A stretch of 64,000 nucleotides of DNA from Penelope pileata (taxonomy: Eukaryota; Chordata; Aves; Galliformes; Cracidae). The notes below the pieces were generated by a model. It saw only the letters and a program-made list of their open reading frames with translations. It did no database searches and was not told where the DNA came from. Within the stretch, counting starts at the first letter, position 1; each line of letters begins with the position of its first letter. Shown here piece by piece: positions 12,428-23,583 of the stretch. The stretch lies in NCBI GenBank assembly GCA_013396635.1, contig WBMW01005513.1:173456-237455 (forward strand), in the 5' to 3' direction. The position numbers and the translations under genes are program-made.

Positions 12428-15400
12428 GGGCGGGAGGAGAACAAGAAAACAGTGGTATCTCTTCTCTGTAATCTTTCATGGGAAGTAGAAATGACGACTG
12501 ATTCAGAAGAACGTCACATGGACATGAAATCTGTCTTGCCATACAGCCAGTGCAAATGCACGTGGGACTGTCTCCTAAATTACTTAGGATCTTGAGGGGC
12601 TTTGAAAACACATTCCTGGAGAATTAGATGATTTCTTAACTCAGATAACCGGGGGAGAAAATGATCTGCGTTATAGCTTTCCTCATCCTTTGTCACCTTT
12701 TATTTTTCTGTAAGGGAGTTTGTTATGGCTTTTATCAAGTGAACTTTCTGCAGATGCCCAGCGATAGCCTCAGTGTTTATCTTTTCGCAGTGTTAAAACT
12801 GTGTTCATCTAGTATGCAAGCAGAAGTGAAATAATAACTAACAGTAACTCTAACTCGGATGTTCTGGCTATGTTTTAAAGAATTTATGTTCAGAAAGGAA
12901 GCTTTTGATTTTATTATGAGACGTAGTCTCTGTGCAAATTTTATGATTTTCTTTTTTTTTTTTTTTTTTTTGTATTTCAGATCAAGCTAATTCATTCCTC
13001 TGAATTCCTCTCCCTTTAGCGTCTTGAAGTTTCACAGATTTAGTTTTGTGATCATTTACATAATTATCTAAATGGGCAACTCTTTGTCATCCATCATGCT
13101 TTCCCCTCAGGACCTCTTGATTCTGTCTGCAATCTTTTGAAGTCCAGCTCATGATTTCTGGGGTGTAGGTATTGGCTTGATTAACTTCAAAGAGACACAC
13201 CACTGACTATCACATTAGCCTGTCAGTTGGCCTCCAGCAGACGCAATGGTTGTGAGTAGAATTGAGTAGCTGTACTATACGTCTCTCTTTTTTTTCCCAG
13301 AGCAACAGCAAAATAATTAAAGATGAAGGTGAAACAATGTCATTCGAGTTACCCACCCACCCCATGTGCTGCTTGGGAAGTAGGTAGAGTCAGGAGTGAA
13401 GTGGAGCCTGGGAAAAAGGAGGTAGGGTACAGAGGGAAGTTTATTTATTTTGTCTTTGTTTCTCAGCATACATCTCTTTTAACTGATAATAATTAAATTA
13501 GTTTCCTTTAAGTCACCTGTTTTGCCTGTGATGCCAGCTGGTGTATGATCACTCTGTCTTTAACCCCATAAAGTATATGTTCATTTGCAAGCTTATAGTA
13601 TTACCTATGTCTTTAAATGGAGAGTTAGAGAGAGGTATGAAAAGTCAAGATACTTTTTGTCGTTCACTGTTTTGCAGTCCCAAAAGTATGTGATGTGGCA
13701 AAATTGTAATTGAATAGCTTCTGTAGGACTTCAGTAGTTTGAAACAGCAAAAGACAAGCAACGATGGTGTTTATTCTTCTGTTAAATCAGAACTTTACTG
13801 ATGCTTTACAAGCAACATTTTGGCTGCCTTCTACGCAGTACTGAAGATCCAGAGGTCAAAGCAACCTTTTAAAGAGAACTATAAATTATCTTGTATGTGT
13901 AATTTGTATAAACTTCATACTGTTCATGTCAGTTATGTGATACAGTTACATGTCTTGCTGTAGCTTGTTTCCTACTTTGTTTTTGTAATACAGTATCATT
14001 TAGAGGGGCTACATATTGGATATTGAGGTAGGAGATGTTCAACTGTTAACTATTGCCATGAATAGTTAGATGAATGGGCTGTAGAGGACGCTATCAGATA
14101 TGTTGATGATAGATTGACCATGACTGTGTGTCTCTCAGTCTTTTATTATTCACTTCACTCGTGTCAGTTTTAGAAAATACTTTCTCTTACAATGCAGTTT
14201 GAGAGATTACAGTCTCATACAGAGTCTTCTGCACGTATCAGGTTGTAACAGTTATGCAATGAAGTTCTGCAACTGACAAATGTAATGAAAAGCGAAACGA
14301 GAAATTAAGAATTCAGACTCATGGAAACCCTTGTATGTCTCATTTCAGATATCAGGTCTAACCATAAAACACTCCAATTAATACTGAATACTGTGTATTA
14401 TTTGATTACAATTCAGAAAACTTTTTTTAGTAGCTCACAGCAGGATGGCTTGATTTAAATCATGATTAAAATTGGTGATTTAAGTCAGCAGGCAGGAAAC
14501 CTATATTTAAATAATTAATTCTAATTTGTTCTTAATTATTCTCCTAAAGAAAGTTTCAGCCCTGTTGTTGGGTATAAACAATAAAAACACGCTGATCTGC
14601 AACCACATAGGTTCTTCTGATAATATTTGGTAGTATTTTTTTTCACGGAAGGTGTATTAGAAACATGTTTAAGTGTCCACTTACACTAATTTTTGAATTT
14701 TAGGATATTGTAGAATGATAAATGATGAGCTTATCTTCTTAAGGATACTTTGTTATTTAGGATCATTTTAAGAATAACATCTTGTTTCTTAAAATGAAAA
14801 CAAAACAACGCATTAAGGAAAATCTCTTTTTATGAGATGGATATATGACTTTTAAAAGCATATTCATAAGAAGGGTGGTTTACATTTTCAACAGAGGCAA
14901 TTAAAAGAAGAGGAAGGTAGCTATAGTGAATTACTGAAGCTCAGCAAGCACTGGATTTCCAAAAGTATTCAGATCCACGTGACACAATTTCAGTGTAGTT
15001 GAGCATTGTCTATCCACTTGAGCAGTGGAGCTGGTCACTCAAATCCATCTGTAGATGTCCAAACCACGTTGAGTGTCTTTCTCTGTGTCTTCAAAATAAC
15101 ACAATTACAAGATTTTGTCATCATCTGCATTATTTATTTCTTTTTCCCTCAGAAAGTTAAAATTATCACTCTGCTTCCAGCTTACAGTTGAACTTGTCAA
15201 TAATGAATTTATCCTACTGAATACAATTTTTAGTAGATACAAACTTTATAAATAAAGTTAAAATGTTGCTTAAATATGACATAAAATGATTTAAACTTGA
15301 GTATGAAAGAAAAATAGAATCAGACACATCAAGAAAACAGATTTTCAGAAGGACAAAGCAAGGAAAAACTGTGATTCCTTCAACAAAACAGCTCTTTCTA

Positions 15401-17609
15401 TTCAGGAAGAAGCTCTTCCCGCTTCTCATGGCAGCGGCTGAATGGGCATACTAAAAAACCTTTTACAAATTTATTAGATCAATGACCTAGGAACGAAATA
15501 CTTCTGTTAGCAAGCTTTGATTCAGTTGCATATAGAAAGTCTGTTTAAAATAAATGTTTTGTGGAATATATTGCTATTACAGTTTAATGAGGAAAGAATG
15601 CACTCTCTACAAAGTCTATAATTAGGTATTTATCTTATCTGTAATTAGAGATTTCAAAATATGCATCACTTTACCAAATTTGAAGATAAAATACCGTATG
15701 CTAATTTTGTAGTCAATGCTGGATTAGCAATCACTAATGCGAGAAAATAGAATTTTGAACCATGTTTTGCTTGTAGCTTACACAACTGTTTTAGCCAGGA
15801 TAGATCTCAAGAAAAGCAGAGGGGAGAACCCGTTATGGGCAGATAAACTGCATTAGGTTCTAGACTGAGCTGTGATATTCATGATGAAATGCTTTGTTTA
15901 AGGCTTTTTAGATGGCACTGGAAGAAGTACTTTGTTACTGAGTTTGGCTTGACAACAGAATAAGAGCGCCTAGAATGCCTTCTAGAGGCTGGGATGTGGT
16001 AGGTGCTGGGGAGGCCTCTGCTGAGATGGGGCCTGGGTTTGCATTACAGGAGCTGTTCATCTTCTCTGCAGTGATGCACACCAGAAGTTCCCCCTACCAG
16101 TACCCTGGAGGGAGTGGTGGCAACAGGGCTTACTGTCGTCATCCCACTGGAAAAATCTTCTATCTTGAGAGCATCTTATTTCTCTGCAATCTTTATTGGT
16201 TGAAACAGATTTGAAACAATTAAAATTATCCCTTCCTAACTCAGTCTTATCCCTGTATTAACTGCTGAACAGGACTGCCTGGGGTTACTGAGCTAAGTTG
16301 TTCAGCTTGACAGCAGGGAATCTCTCGTCAGGTTGGTGGGATTTGCCATCACAACAAGGAGTGTTTTTACTGTAGCAATGAGATGGAAAAAAAATTATTT
16401 CATTCTTATCCTGAGTATGGGTAACTTCAGGAGAGGCCACTCTAGCTGGTGCTGATTTCAACAGCCTTGTGATGCAGGGAGAAAGGCAAATGTGCATTCT
16501 CTGCAGTAAGACCCTGAGAGTGATCTTGACTGTCATGTCAGATGAAAATTCATGAGTCTGAGCTGTCACCATGTGAGGCAGCATAATAGAATATGGTCTC
16601 ATTCGTATAAATTTCTGTTTTCTTCCCCTGCTGCTTGTCTTTTTAGCTATTAAACAGGGTTAAGGGCCCTCTTGTCACTGTTATTAACAGAGAGAATCTA
16701 CATCAAGGAGACTTTTGCCCTTCTATTCCTCAGAAAGTTTCTATCAATGCTAGAATTAGAAGTGAAGATAAAAGCTGAAAAAAATAGAGATAGAGGAAAG
16801 GGTAGATAGTCAGTCAGCAGCTGTTCAGGGAAGAAAACTTGAGGGAGATGAGATGTAATCAGACAGTAAGGGAGAGGAGTGTCTCCAAAATCATATAAGA
16901 AAGGGTAACTAGATTTAAACAGATGGTTGGCCTCACTACGGGACATGTTAAAGTAGAATACAGCCTAAGTCCTTCTCTAATAATCTTGAATATTAGGGGT
17001 TTGTTATTGATTTCAACACCTAAATGTTTCCTATTACTGTAGAGATTCACTCTTCAGGCTTCCCAGCTCAGAGAACTGAACTTTTCCTTCAGGAGGATTA
17101 CTGCTAGCTCCTATAGACCTAATCAACATAAATCTGCAGCCCAGCAGGCAGGTGTCACAGTAGCAGTTCGTTTACAGAGTGAGTATGTACAAGATGTGAG
17201 AAGTTCAGAATTAGTAATGCAAGTCTTCTGTCATTTTTATCATTGGACCCTGCAGGGAGGATCTGATTAAATGGATATTCAACTCTTCGCATTAATGTGC
17301 ACCCAATTTTAATTTGCATATAATTAACAGCACAAAAAGTATAATTTTATTATTTGCTGTTGGAAAGCAGATCTCTGGTAACAAGCTACACACAGTTGCC
17401 TAAGTGCAATATAAATGACTATTTGCTACCACTTCCTTTCTTGGTTTGCTTCCTGTACCATATTAATTTAAAAATTTTTTTTTTTAGCATAAAGTGCATC
17501 ATGGTGTCATCTTGTACTAAGTTCTTTCATATAATGTTTCATCTTGTAGGTCCTTTTTCTAAGAACAATAACTCTGCAAATGTAGTAATGTTCAAAGGGA
17601 CTATATACA
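12428..17609. other. Unique non-coding DNA, no gene recognised
   Basis: About 5.2 kb with no supported gene. It contains a T20 run at 12952-12971 followed by GTATTTCAG, a splice-acceptor look-alike with no coding frame after it. Open frames reach only 105 codons (16285-16602, minus) and lack motifs. The segment 14360-15760 is strongly AT-rich. No RNA gene or recognisable repeat was seen. Confidence 0.65.
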
Positions 17610-17611
17610 TA

Positions 17612-18170
17612 GGTTGCTCTGAAAGTAATGCCTCCTATTTATTTCCATGATAACTACAACAGATACAAAGACCGCAATCATGCTATTTGATGGACTGAAT
17701 TCTCAGACACAAAGCACTTTTCTGCAACATGGGCATCACCATTAGCTATGTATTTTCACCAGAGCCTGCTTGTTGTGCTTGTAAAAATCTGCTACAGCAG
17801 AGGTGACCCACTGTTTCACAGCTGCTGTGATGGCATCACTGCTAAGAAAATGTTGCCTGTGCAGCCCACCTTTCACTGGCCTGACCAGATGGAAGTCAGA
17901 AGATACCATATCCAGACTATATGGTGGGTGTGCAGGACAGTCCTGCCAAGATGGGCAACATGCTCCACAGTCTTCAAACTGGTATGGAGCCTGGTGTTAT
18001 TGTGCTGCAAGAGAAAGGTTGTCTTCTGGCCTTACTCTGGAAGTTTGAGCCTCCACCTCAGCCACCATTGCGATGTAGCAGTCAGATATGGTGGTTTGTC
18101 TGGGTTGCAGGAAATCCAGGAGTGTCTTCCCCTTCCTATTGCGAAAGGCAATATGCCTGGGAGCAGATCT
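17612..18170 (-). mobile_element. Mariner DNA transposon fragment, copy A (Galluhop-like)
   Basis: A cut-and-paste transposon remnant whose transposase reads on the minus strand. The plus-strand start is a mariner end (GGTTGCTCTGAAAGTAATGC, then CTCCTATTTATTTCCATG) directly after a TA at 17610-17611, the mariner target dinucleotide. Moving rightward, the minus strand encodes, in reverse order, the transposase C terminus, a YSLD...SSDFHL block (equivalent of YSPDLAPSDFHLF, third catalytic D), an HNNTRLHT block (equivalent of HDNARPHT), and RNRKGKTLLDFLQP (equivalent of the first catalytic block WD..G..LLDFL.PG). The N-terminal helix-turn-helix half and the other inverted repeat are not found, so the element is truncated at about 18170. 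The plus-strand open frame 17748-18338 is its antisense shadow. Confidence 0.85.
17650..18165 (-). pseudogene. Mariner transposase catalytic-domain pseudogene
   Basis: Minus-strand decayed D,D34D transposase, which in an intact element would bind the terminal repeats and excise and insert the transposon at TA. The first catalytic block reads RNRKGKTLLDFLQP, where the family has WD..G, so the first aspartate is replaced (N in this reading). The second block reads HNNTRLHT, so HDNA has become HNNT and that aspartate is also gone. The third block keeps aspartate (YSLDMVSSDFHL), but a one-base frameshift lies between LGRTVL and it. The downstream part shows AVKQWVTSAVADFYKHNKQA, typical of the mariner C-terminal region. 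No amino-terminal domain is present. Not functional. Confidence 0.8.
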
Positions 18171-20168
18171 GTTTGCCTCTCTGTGCTGTTGTTTCCCTTC
18201 TTGCCTGGCTGGTCAGTTTTAGACGCTGTACTGGGAAGGAATAAGAACAGAAGAATAGTTCCACTGAGGTACTTAGTGGGTCTATGTTATTTATTGGGCA
18301 TAAATTGCCTCTGTAACTGTAATAAAAAAAAAAATTAAATTTCTTACTAAATTTGTTATTAGTCAATAAGCTCTGTTTGAATCTACACGTTAAGCATATG
18401 GTTATTTGAATATGTTGCTCTAAACAAGAGTTATGATCTCTTAGATATCTTGAACTTGAGTATTTCATTTACATTCTATATCGTTGTCTCAGTGAGACTG
18501 CTGTTTGCAGACTACTAGTTATCTGTATTTACCTTTCTCAATATTTTAGCTGCTGGTTGCTGAAAGGTTGGTGACTGCATCCAAAAGATTTTTCTGTTTT
18601 TGTCTTTTTTTCTGTCACTCATTTTCCACAGCGTATGCTACTATGGCTGTACTGGATAAGAGAGACCTTTATTTCAGTTTTCTATGGCAGTTCTCATAAT
18701 CAGCTAGCAGCTCTTGAGCATCACTTTTCTGCTCAAAAACAATGCCCCAGAAGTACATACTACCAACGCTTCCTAGAAGGACAGTCATGGTATTGCATTC
18801 TCTTCCCACGGTTTTAGTTCTACAGCACTCTGCTCATGGTTCTGTTGTCTTACACACATCTGCCATTTCTGCTGTTATAATGGTCCTCTGCAATGTTTTG
18901 CTCCTCTTGGAATTTCTTAGGTCCTTATAAGGACAAATAGATGGACAAAGTGTTGATTTCTAAACTAAATAGTGTTAAGGTAAAGCTTATTGTTATTTTA
19001 TTAATCTCTAATTTGAACAATGTAGAGTTACATTTCTCTGGCATTTACAAGGCATATGAAAGGGAATAGAACTTAGTGCAGTAATTTACAGATACAAAAG
19101 CTTTTATGGTCTTGAATGAGGTGCTTCAATCTTTGACTCTGGATCAGAATATAGGTATGTAATATTATTTTCTTAACTCCAGTATTTTTGACTATTTCCC
19201 TATTGCAATAATATAGATAGAATCATCATATGAAAACATCAGCTTTATGCATGCTCTGTGATGAGACTGAATGCTCAGTTTGTAAAACTTCGGTTTTGCA
19301 GTCTAACGGAGGCAGAAAGGCATCGACACTTCCAGCTATCGGGCAGAGGCAGAATTGAAGTAGTTCATTGAACTCAGAACAGTTCAGCAGCTGTTGCTTT
19401 TCTAATTGTACCAGGAGGCTGAAGTTAATTGTGGTACTGTGGCATGAAATCCTGTTCTAGTCTGGTTGCATTAATTATTTTAAGAAACATTTGTAAGACC
19501 GTGCAGAATTTTGTTTTAACCTATTGAGGCAATTGAAAATGTAATTTGAGCTGTCTGTTCCTTGTTAGGATACCTACTGCATCTGCCATTTGCTAGCATG
19601 TGGCCCTTGTACCTTGTCCTCCTTAGTGCAGCTTGCCTATGTCTGCTTGGGCCAGGAGATAAGTCTCTGTGTTTTGTGCTGTCTATAAGCAGCAGCAGAT
19701 CACTGCTGGAAGGGAATTACAGTAATTGACCAGTGTGCTCACAAACAGTTAACTCCCTGGGAGTGGTGTTAGGGCTAAATGATGTTATAATGCCATTTCT
19801 ACTCAAACCATGCCAGAATAACAAGATTTATAAGCTTTTATACGTAATAATAAGATTTATAAGTTCAAACAACTAGGAAATGGAAGTTAGCAAGCCATAA
19901 ATTAGCAAGTACATTCTTTCAGCAACAGTCTGGTTGCATCGTGCTCTGCCAGCGGGGCTTCACCAGTGAGCAGTGTGGGAAGCACGTTTCAAGCTTATTG
20001 AGAACACATGGTGCAACAGCCATAAACTGAATTTGGGGTTTTCTCCATGTACTTGCACTGACGCCTTCACAGAAGACAGGACTCTTTCAAGTACTGTCCT
20101 TAAAATGGAGGTATCTTACTGTTGGCAGGAGAGTTTCTCCGAGGACTGCAAGACTTTGAATAAAACAC
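18171..20168. other. Unique non-coding DNA
   Basis: No gene recognised; open frames are 62 codons or fewer past the mariner shadow. It contains an 18-bp duplicated block, 19817-19834 and 19846-19863, with one mismatch and a 29-bp period. An A12 run lies near 18325. Confidence 0.6.
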
Positions 20169-20215
20169 TGAGGCCCAGATTCTCTCAAGAATTTAGGCAC
20201 TTAATTCCTCTTAAA
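20169..20215 (+). repeat. Possible ancient amniote repeat tag
   Basis: TGAGGCCCAGATTCTCTCAA, then GAATTTAGGCACTTAATTCC, resembles 'aggcccagatcctcaaaggtatttaggcgcctaactcc', a palindromic old repeat that I recall as frequent in turtle, crocodile and bird genomes. Only about 47 bp matches, and the complementary arm was not found downstream. Family unknown. Confidence 0.35.
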
Positions 20216-22224
20216 GTGCTCCTGAAGTTACTCCTGAGAAATCAGGAGGAGTGATGCTGACAGAGCTGTAGTCATACAGTTGGTACTGTTGCAGCTAGGT
20301 CTTTGCAGTGCCTCTGTGCAATAGGTGGATTGGGCAGTGCTGACTGCGTGCATCGCAGTGTGACACGCTGCATGTGCTTTCACTGCTGCTGTCCACCGTG
20401 AGCTTCTCTCCCACAGAAGGGAATACAGCATGACTCAAGGACGTTCTTTATACAGTTATGGGTGCTACACTTTCTGGTCTGAGCAATTACCAGTACCTCT
20501 GTAAGCTGAAGAGATTTCTAGTCCTAATTGCTATTCCTACATTGCAACTATGTATGGATCGGCAGAGATTTTTTTTGTTGCTGTCCTTGAGGTCACTGGC
20601 TCTCCTCCTGTCACGCGTTAGCTGTGACTTTCAGTCTTTTGTTACACATCATTAACCTGCTAGCTTTTGTAAGTACTTTGTGGGCTGGCAGTGCATAGCA
20701 CACATGTAAAGAATGTTCTTGGGCTCTTCCAAGCAAAGCAGCACATGGTTTGCAATGAAGGGCAGGCTTGGCTGGGGGTCCTGAGGGAAAGCTCCCTGGT
20801 GTATGTTCTCTAAAGCTGTCTGTGATGTAGGATTTTCAGCAACAGCTAAGTGATTTGGGAACATGGAATTCTCTTACATGAAGTTGTTCCTTTATTTGTC
20901 AGGTACTCTGTGAAAAATTGTATTTATACAGACTATAAGAATTTTTTTCTAAATAATAGATTGTTTGAGATCTATTTGTCAAAACACTGAAAAGATTTTG
21001 TTTCATGTATGTTTGCAGTATATACAGTAACTGCAGTTGCATACCATGGTGGCAAACTTAATCTACTCAAATGCACCTTTTTTTGGGTAAGAAAAAATGT
21101 ATTTGAGTTAAGAAGTGAATAGAAACCAAATACAACAGAAGTGCTGCATATTAGGACTTTGAGGTACATGGGATAAAGCAAATGTAGTTTAGCTACAGAA
21201 AGCCAAAGGCTCTGAAAATCTAAAAAAGAAAAATAATAACCTATTTTCAGCATCTGACTGGGAAAAAACATACTTTTTCCAATATTCTCACTTCTAATTT
21301 AGTAGAGGGAGGCTTTCACATGGCTGTTGTTGCCAAGGTAACCAATTCCTTCATATCCATGTGTTCAGCATGTGTGTATCACTTTATCTCTTCACTCTCA
21401 GAGGCCATATCATGACATTGCAATTGGGAAATGATTTTTTTAAATGCATATAAAACCTCTTAACATCTCAAAGAGTCATTAAATGATCTTACTCAAGAGA
21501 GGCTTAAATTATTCTTTTGGGGTTCTTTTATGTTAAAGCTCTGAATGTAACTGAGTCTTGTTATCTCTTCAAACAGTGTAGAAGTAAATTTCAAGTAAAC
21601 AAATCATTGTCAATATGTTACTTCAAATGCACAGCCACCATGATTTATGGATTAAGCACACACATAAACAGATGGATTGTGCTTATGTATGCAGCAAGGA
21701 CTTAGAAAAAGAAATCTGAAGAGATCTTGCCACCTTTAACTTGTTTATGGTTGGTATATTTTGGTGTGAAATTCTGTTAACCATCCAACTGCTGGTACTT
21801 GCTTAAGATTGGGGCACGTGAGCTACTGGTACCAAACATAAATATAGACAACAGGAATACTATAGTACTATAATGACTTGAGCAAAACAAATTATTTGAG
21901 ACTTGTTCCTGTGTAGCTTCAATGATGGCTAGCAATGAATTAATGCTTTTGTTCTTTAAAATACTGGTTGATAATTTGTTTAAGGGAGTTTACATAATGG
22001 TAGAAAAGGGACTAAAAGATCATGGCACTGATGAGTATATCTCACCTGAGATATCAACACAATTTGTTTTAGTAAAGTTGAGCAACTGCGGTTACTGTAG
22101 ATGCAGTAGTTGACCAGCAGTATGCAGCTTTTGCAGTTTGTACTTTTAAATCTTAGCCTTGCAAGAGAGGAGGGGGGAGACAGAAAGGTGTCTAAATCTA
22201 GCAAGTACATGGATGTTGCTTGAG
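20216..22224. other. Unique non-coding DNA
   Basis: No gene recognised. A short perfect hairpin (CTCCTGA, GAAA loop, TCAGGAG) lies at 20231-20248 and is too small to call an RNA. Open frames are under 100 codons with no motif. Confidence 0.6.
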
Positions 22225-22589
22225 TGAAATGTTTTGTACAAGGTGGAAGAAAAGTCCAAAGCCTCAGTGGTCAGTACAGGTTAGGGGCTGACCTGCTGGA
22301 AAAGGACCTGGCAGAGAAGGACCTGGGTGTCCTGGTGACCAACAGGCTGGCCATGAGCCAGCAGTGTGCCCTGGTGGCCAAGAAGGCCAATGGTATCCTG
22401 GGGTGCATTAAAGAGAGCATGGCCAGCAGGTTGAGGGAGGTGATCCTCCCCCTCTATTCTGCCCTGGTCAGGCCGCATCTGGAGCACTGTGTCGAGTTCT
22501 GGGCTCCCCAGTTCAAGGACAGGGCACTGCTAGACAGAGTCCAGTGGAGGGCCACAAAGCTGTTGAGGGGTCTTATAAGAAAAGGCTGA
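22224..22589 (+). pseudogene. CR1 ORF2 C-terminal fragment (copy B)
   Basis: An open frame of 121 codons carrying the region after the RT palm of CR1 ORF2. Visible blocks are EKDLGVLVTNRLAMSQQCAL, KANGILGCIKESMASRLREV, LYSALVRPHLEHCVEFWAPQ and DRVQWRATKLLRGL. The first ATG (22224) lies in or next to flanking DNA and is not a natural start. The frame ends just after RGL, where a short deletion removes the usual LEHLPYEERLREL segment. Homology resumes in the downstream DNA (GACCTGGGACTGTTCAGCCT, then GTAGAAGAG, with a TAG where the family has a sense codon). The catalytic RT motifs and the endonuclease are absent. Compared with copy A it keeps LYSALVRP intact. Confidence 0.9.
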
Positions 22590-22981
22590 AAGACCTGGGA
22601 CTGTTCAGCCTGTAGAAGAGAAGACAGATCTCATCACTGTTGATAAATATCTAAAGTACAGAAGTCAAATGAATGGGGCCAGGCTCTTTTCAGTGATGCC
22701 CAGTGACAGGACAAGGGGCACCAACTGGAACACAGGAAGTTCCATACAAACATGAGGAAGAACTTCACTTTGAGGGTGGCAGAGCACTGGAACAGGCTGC
22801 CCATGGAAGTTGTGGAGTTGCCTTCTCTGGGGATATTTAAAACGCACCTGGATGCTTTCCTGTCCAGCCTGCAGTAGGGAACATTAAATGTGTACTGCAG
22901 TACTGCAGCTTTAGCAGGGGGGTTGGACTGGATGATCTGCAGAAGTCCCTTCCAACCCCTGTGCACTGTCTTTCTATCTGA
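22225..22981 (+). mobile_element. CR1 LINE, copy B (5'-truncated)
   Basis: A second plus-strand CR1. It begins inside the RT C-terminal region (CAGTGGTCAGTACAGGTTAG, then GGGCTGACCTGCTGG) and ends in the CR1 3' UTR: GGGGTTGGACTGGATGATCT, GCAGAAGTCCCTTCCAACCC and a degraded terminal octamer zone (GTCTTTCTATCTGAA). It is GC-richer than its surroundings. The 3' UTR differs from copy A (GGTTGGACTGGATGATCTGCAG versus GTTGGACTTGATGACCTTTA), so the two come from different CR1 subfamilies. The 5' edge is approximate. Confidence 0.93.
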
Positions 22982-23536
22982 ATAAGCCCTGGTTTTTATC
23001 ATAGTTGATAGTTTTGATGATTTCTCCTGTTCTAAAGCATCTACAAAGTAACTTCTTTGATATTTGTATCTCTAATTTTTTAACTTAAAACCAAAAATAA
23101 GCTTGGGCTAGTCTGGTGGTCACTGGAGAGGAAAAGATATTGATTTAGCAATCATTAGACAGATCCTTTGAGTAGAGAATGAGTGAAAAACAAACTTCGC
23201 AACTTGTGCTCATTTTGAGACCTCACACTTTGTACATGCCCTCCTTACACTTGAAAATTTTGAATCTAACCCAAAGAACACAAACCAATGGAAAGGTACT
23301 CATTAGATCATATATCTAAATAAGTACCTAAATAATTTTATTGGTATTCTCTCTGTGAAGAAGCACCTATGTTTTCAGGCCAGCAGCTTGCTCTATGTAG
23401 GTAATACAAATGATTTGTTCTTTGTCTTCATAAGCCCACCAGATAAAGTCTAGCTTTTAGAACTTAACACTACAACATCATAAAACTGCAGAAACCTTAA
23501 ATTCAGTTTTTCATTCCTGCTTGGTGAATAAATCAC
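22982..23536. other. Unique non-coding DNA
   Basis: Directly downstream of CR1 copy B. No gene, RNA or repeat recognised. Confidence 0.6.
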
Positions 23537-23583
23537 CGGGGGGGGNNNCGGGGTGGGGCGCTGTGCGCGCAGGGGGAGGGCCG
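23537..23583. other. GC-rich patch with NNN, possible assembly error
   Basis: An abrupt run of G-rich, CpG-containing sequence (CCGGGGGGGGNNNCGGGGTG, then GGGCGCTGTGCGCGCAGGGG) sits in otherwise AT-rich DNA, with N at 23546-23548. The edges are sharp on both sides. It may be poor base calling across a G-rich simple repeat, or a small join or misassembly. It does not look like a CpG-island promoter because it is under 50 bp. Confidence 0.7.

Noticed and set aside
12952..12985. T20 tract followed by GTATTTCAG, like a strong 3' splice site
   Set aside because: No open frame or donor site follows. Probably a homopolymer next to a chance CAG.
17748..18338. 196-codon plus-strand open frame, the longest in the window
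   Set aside because: It lies largely antisense to the mariner transposase remnant, whose protein homology is on the minus strand.
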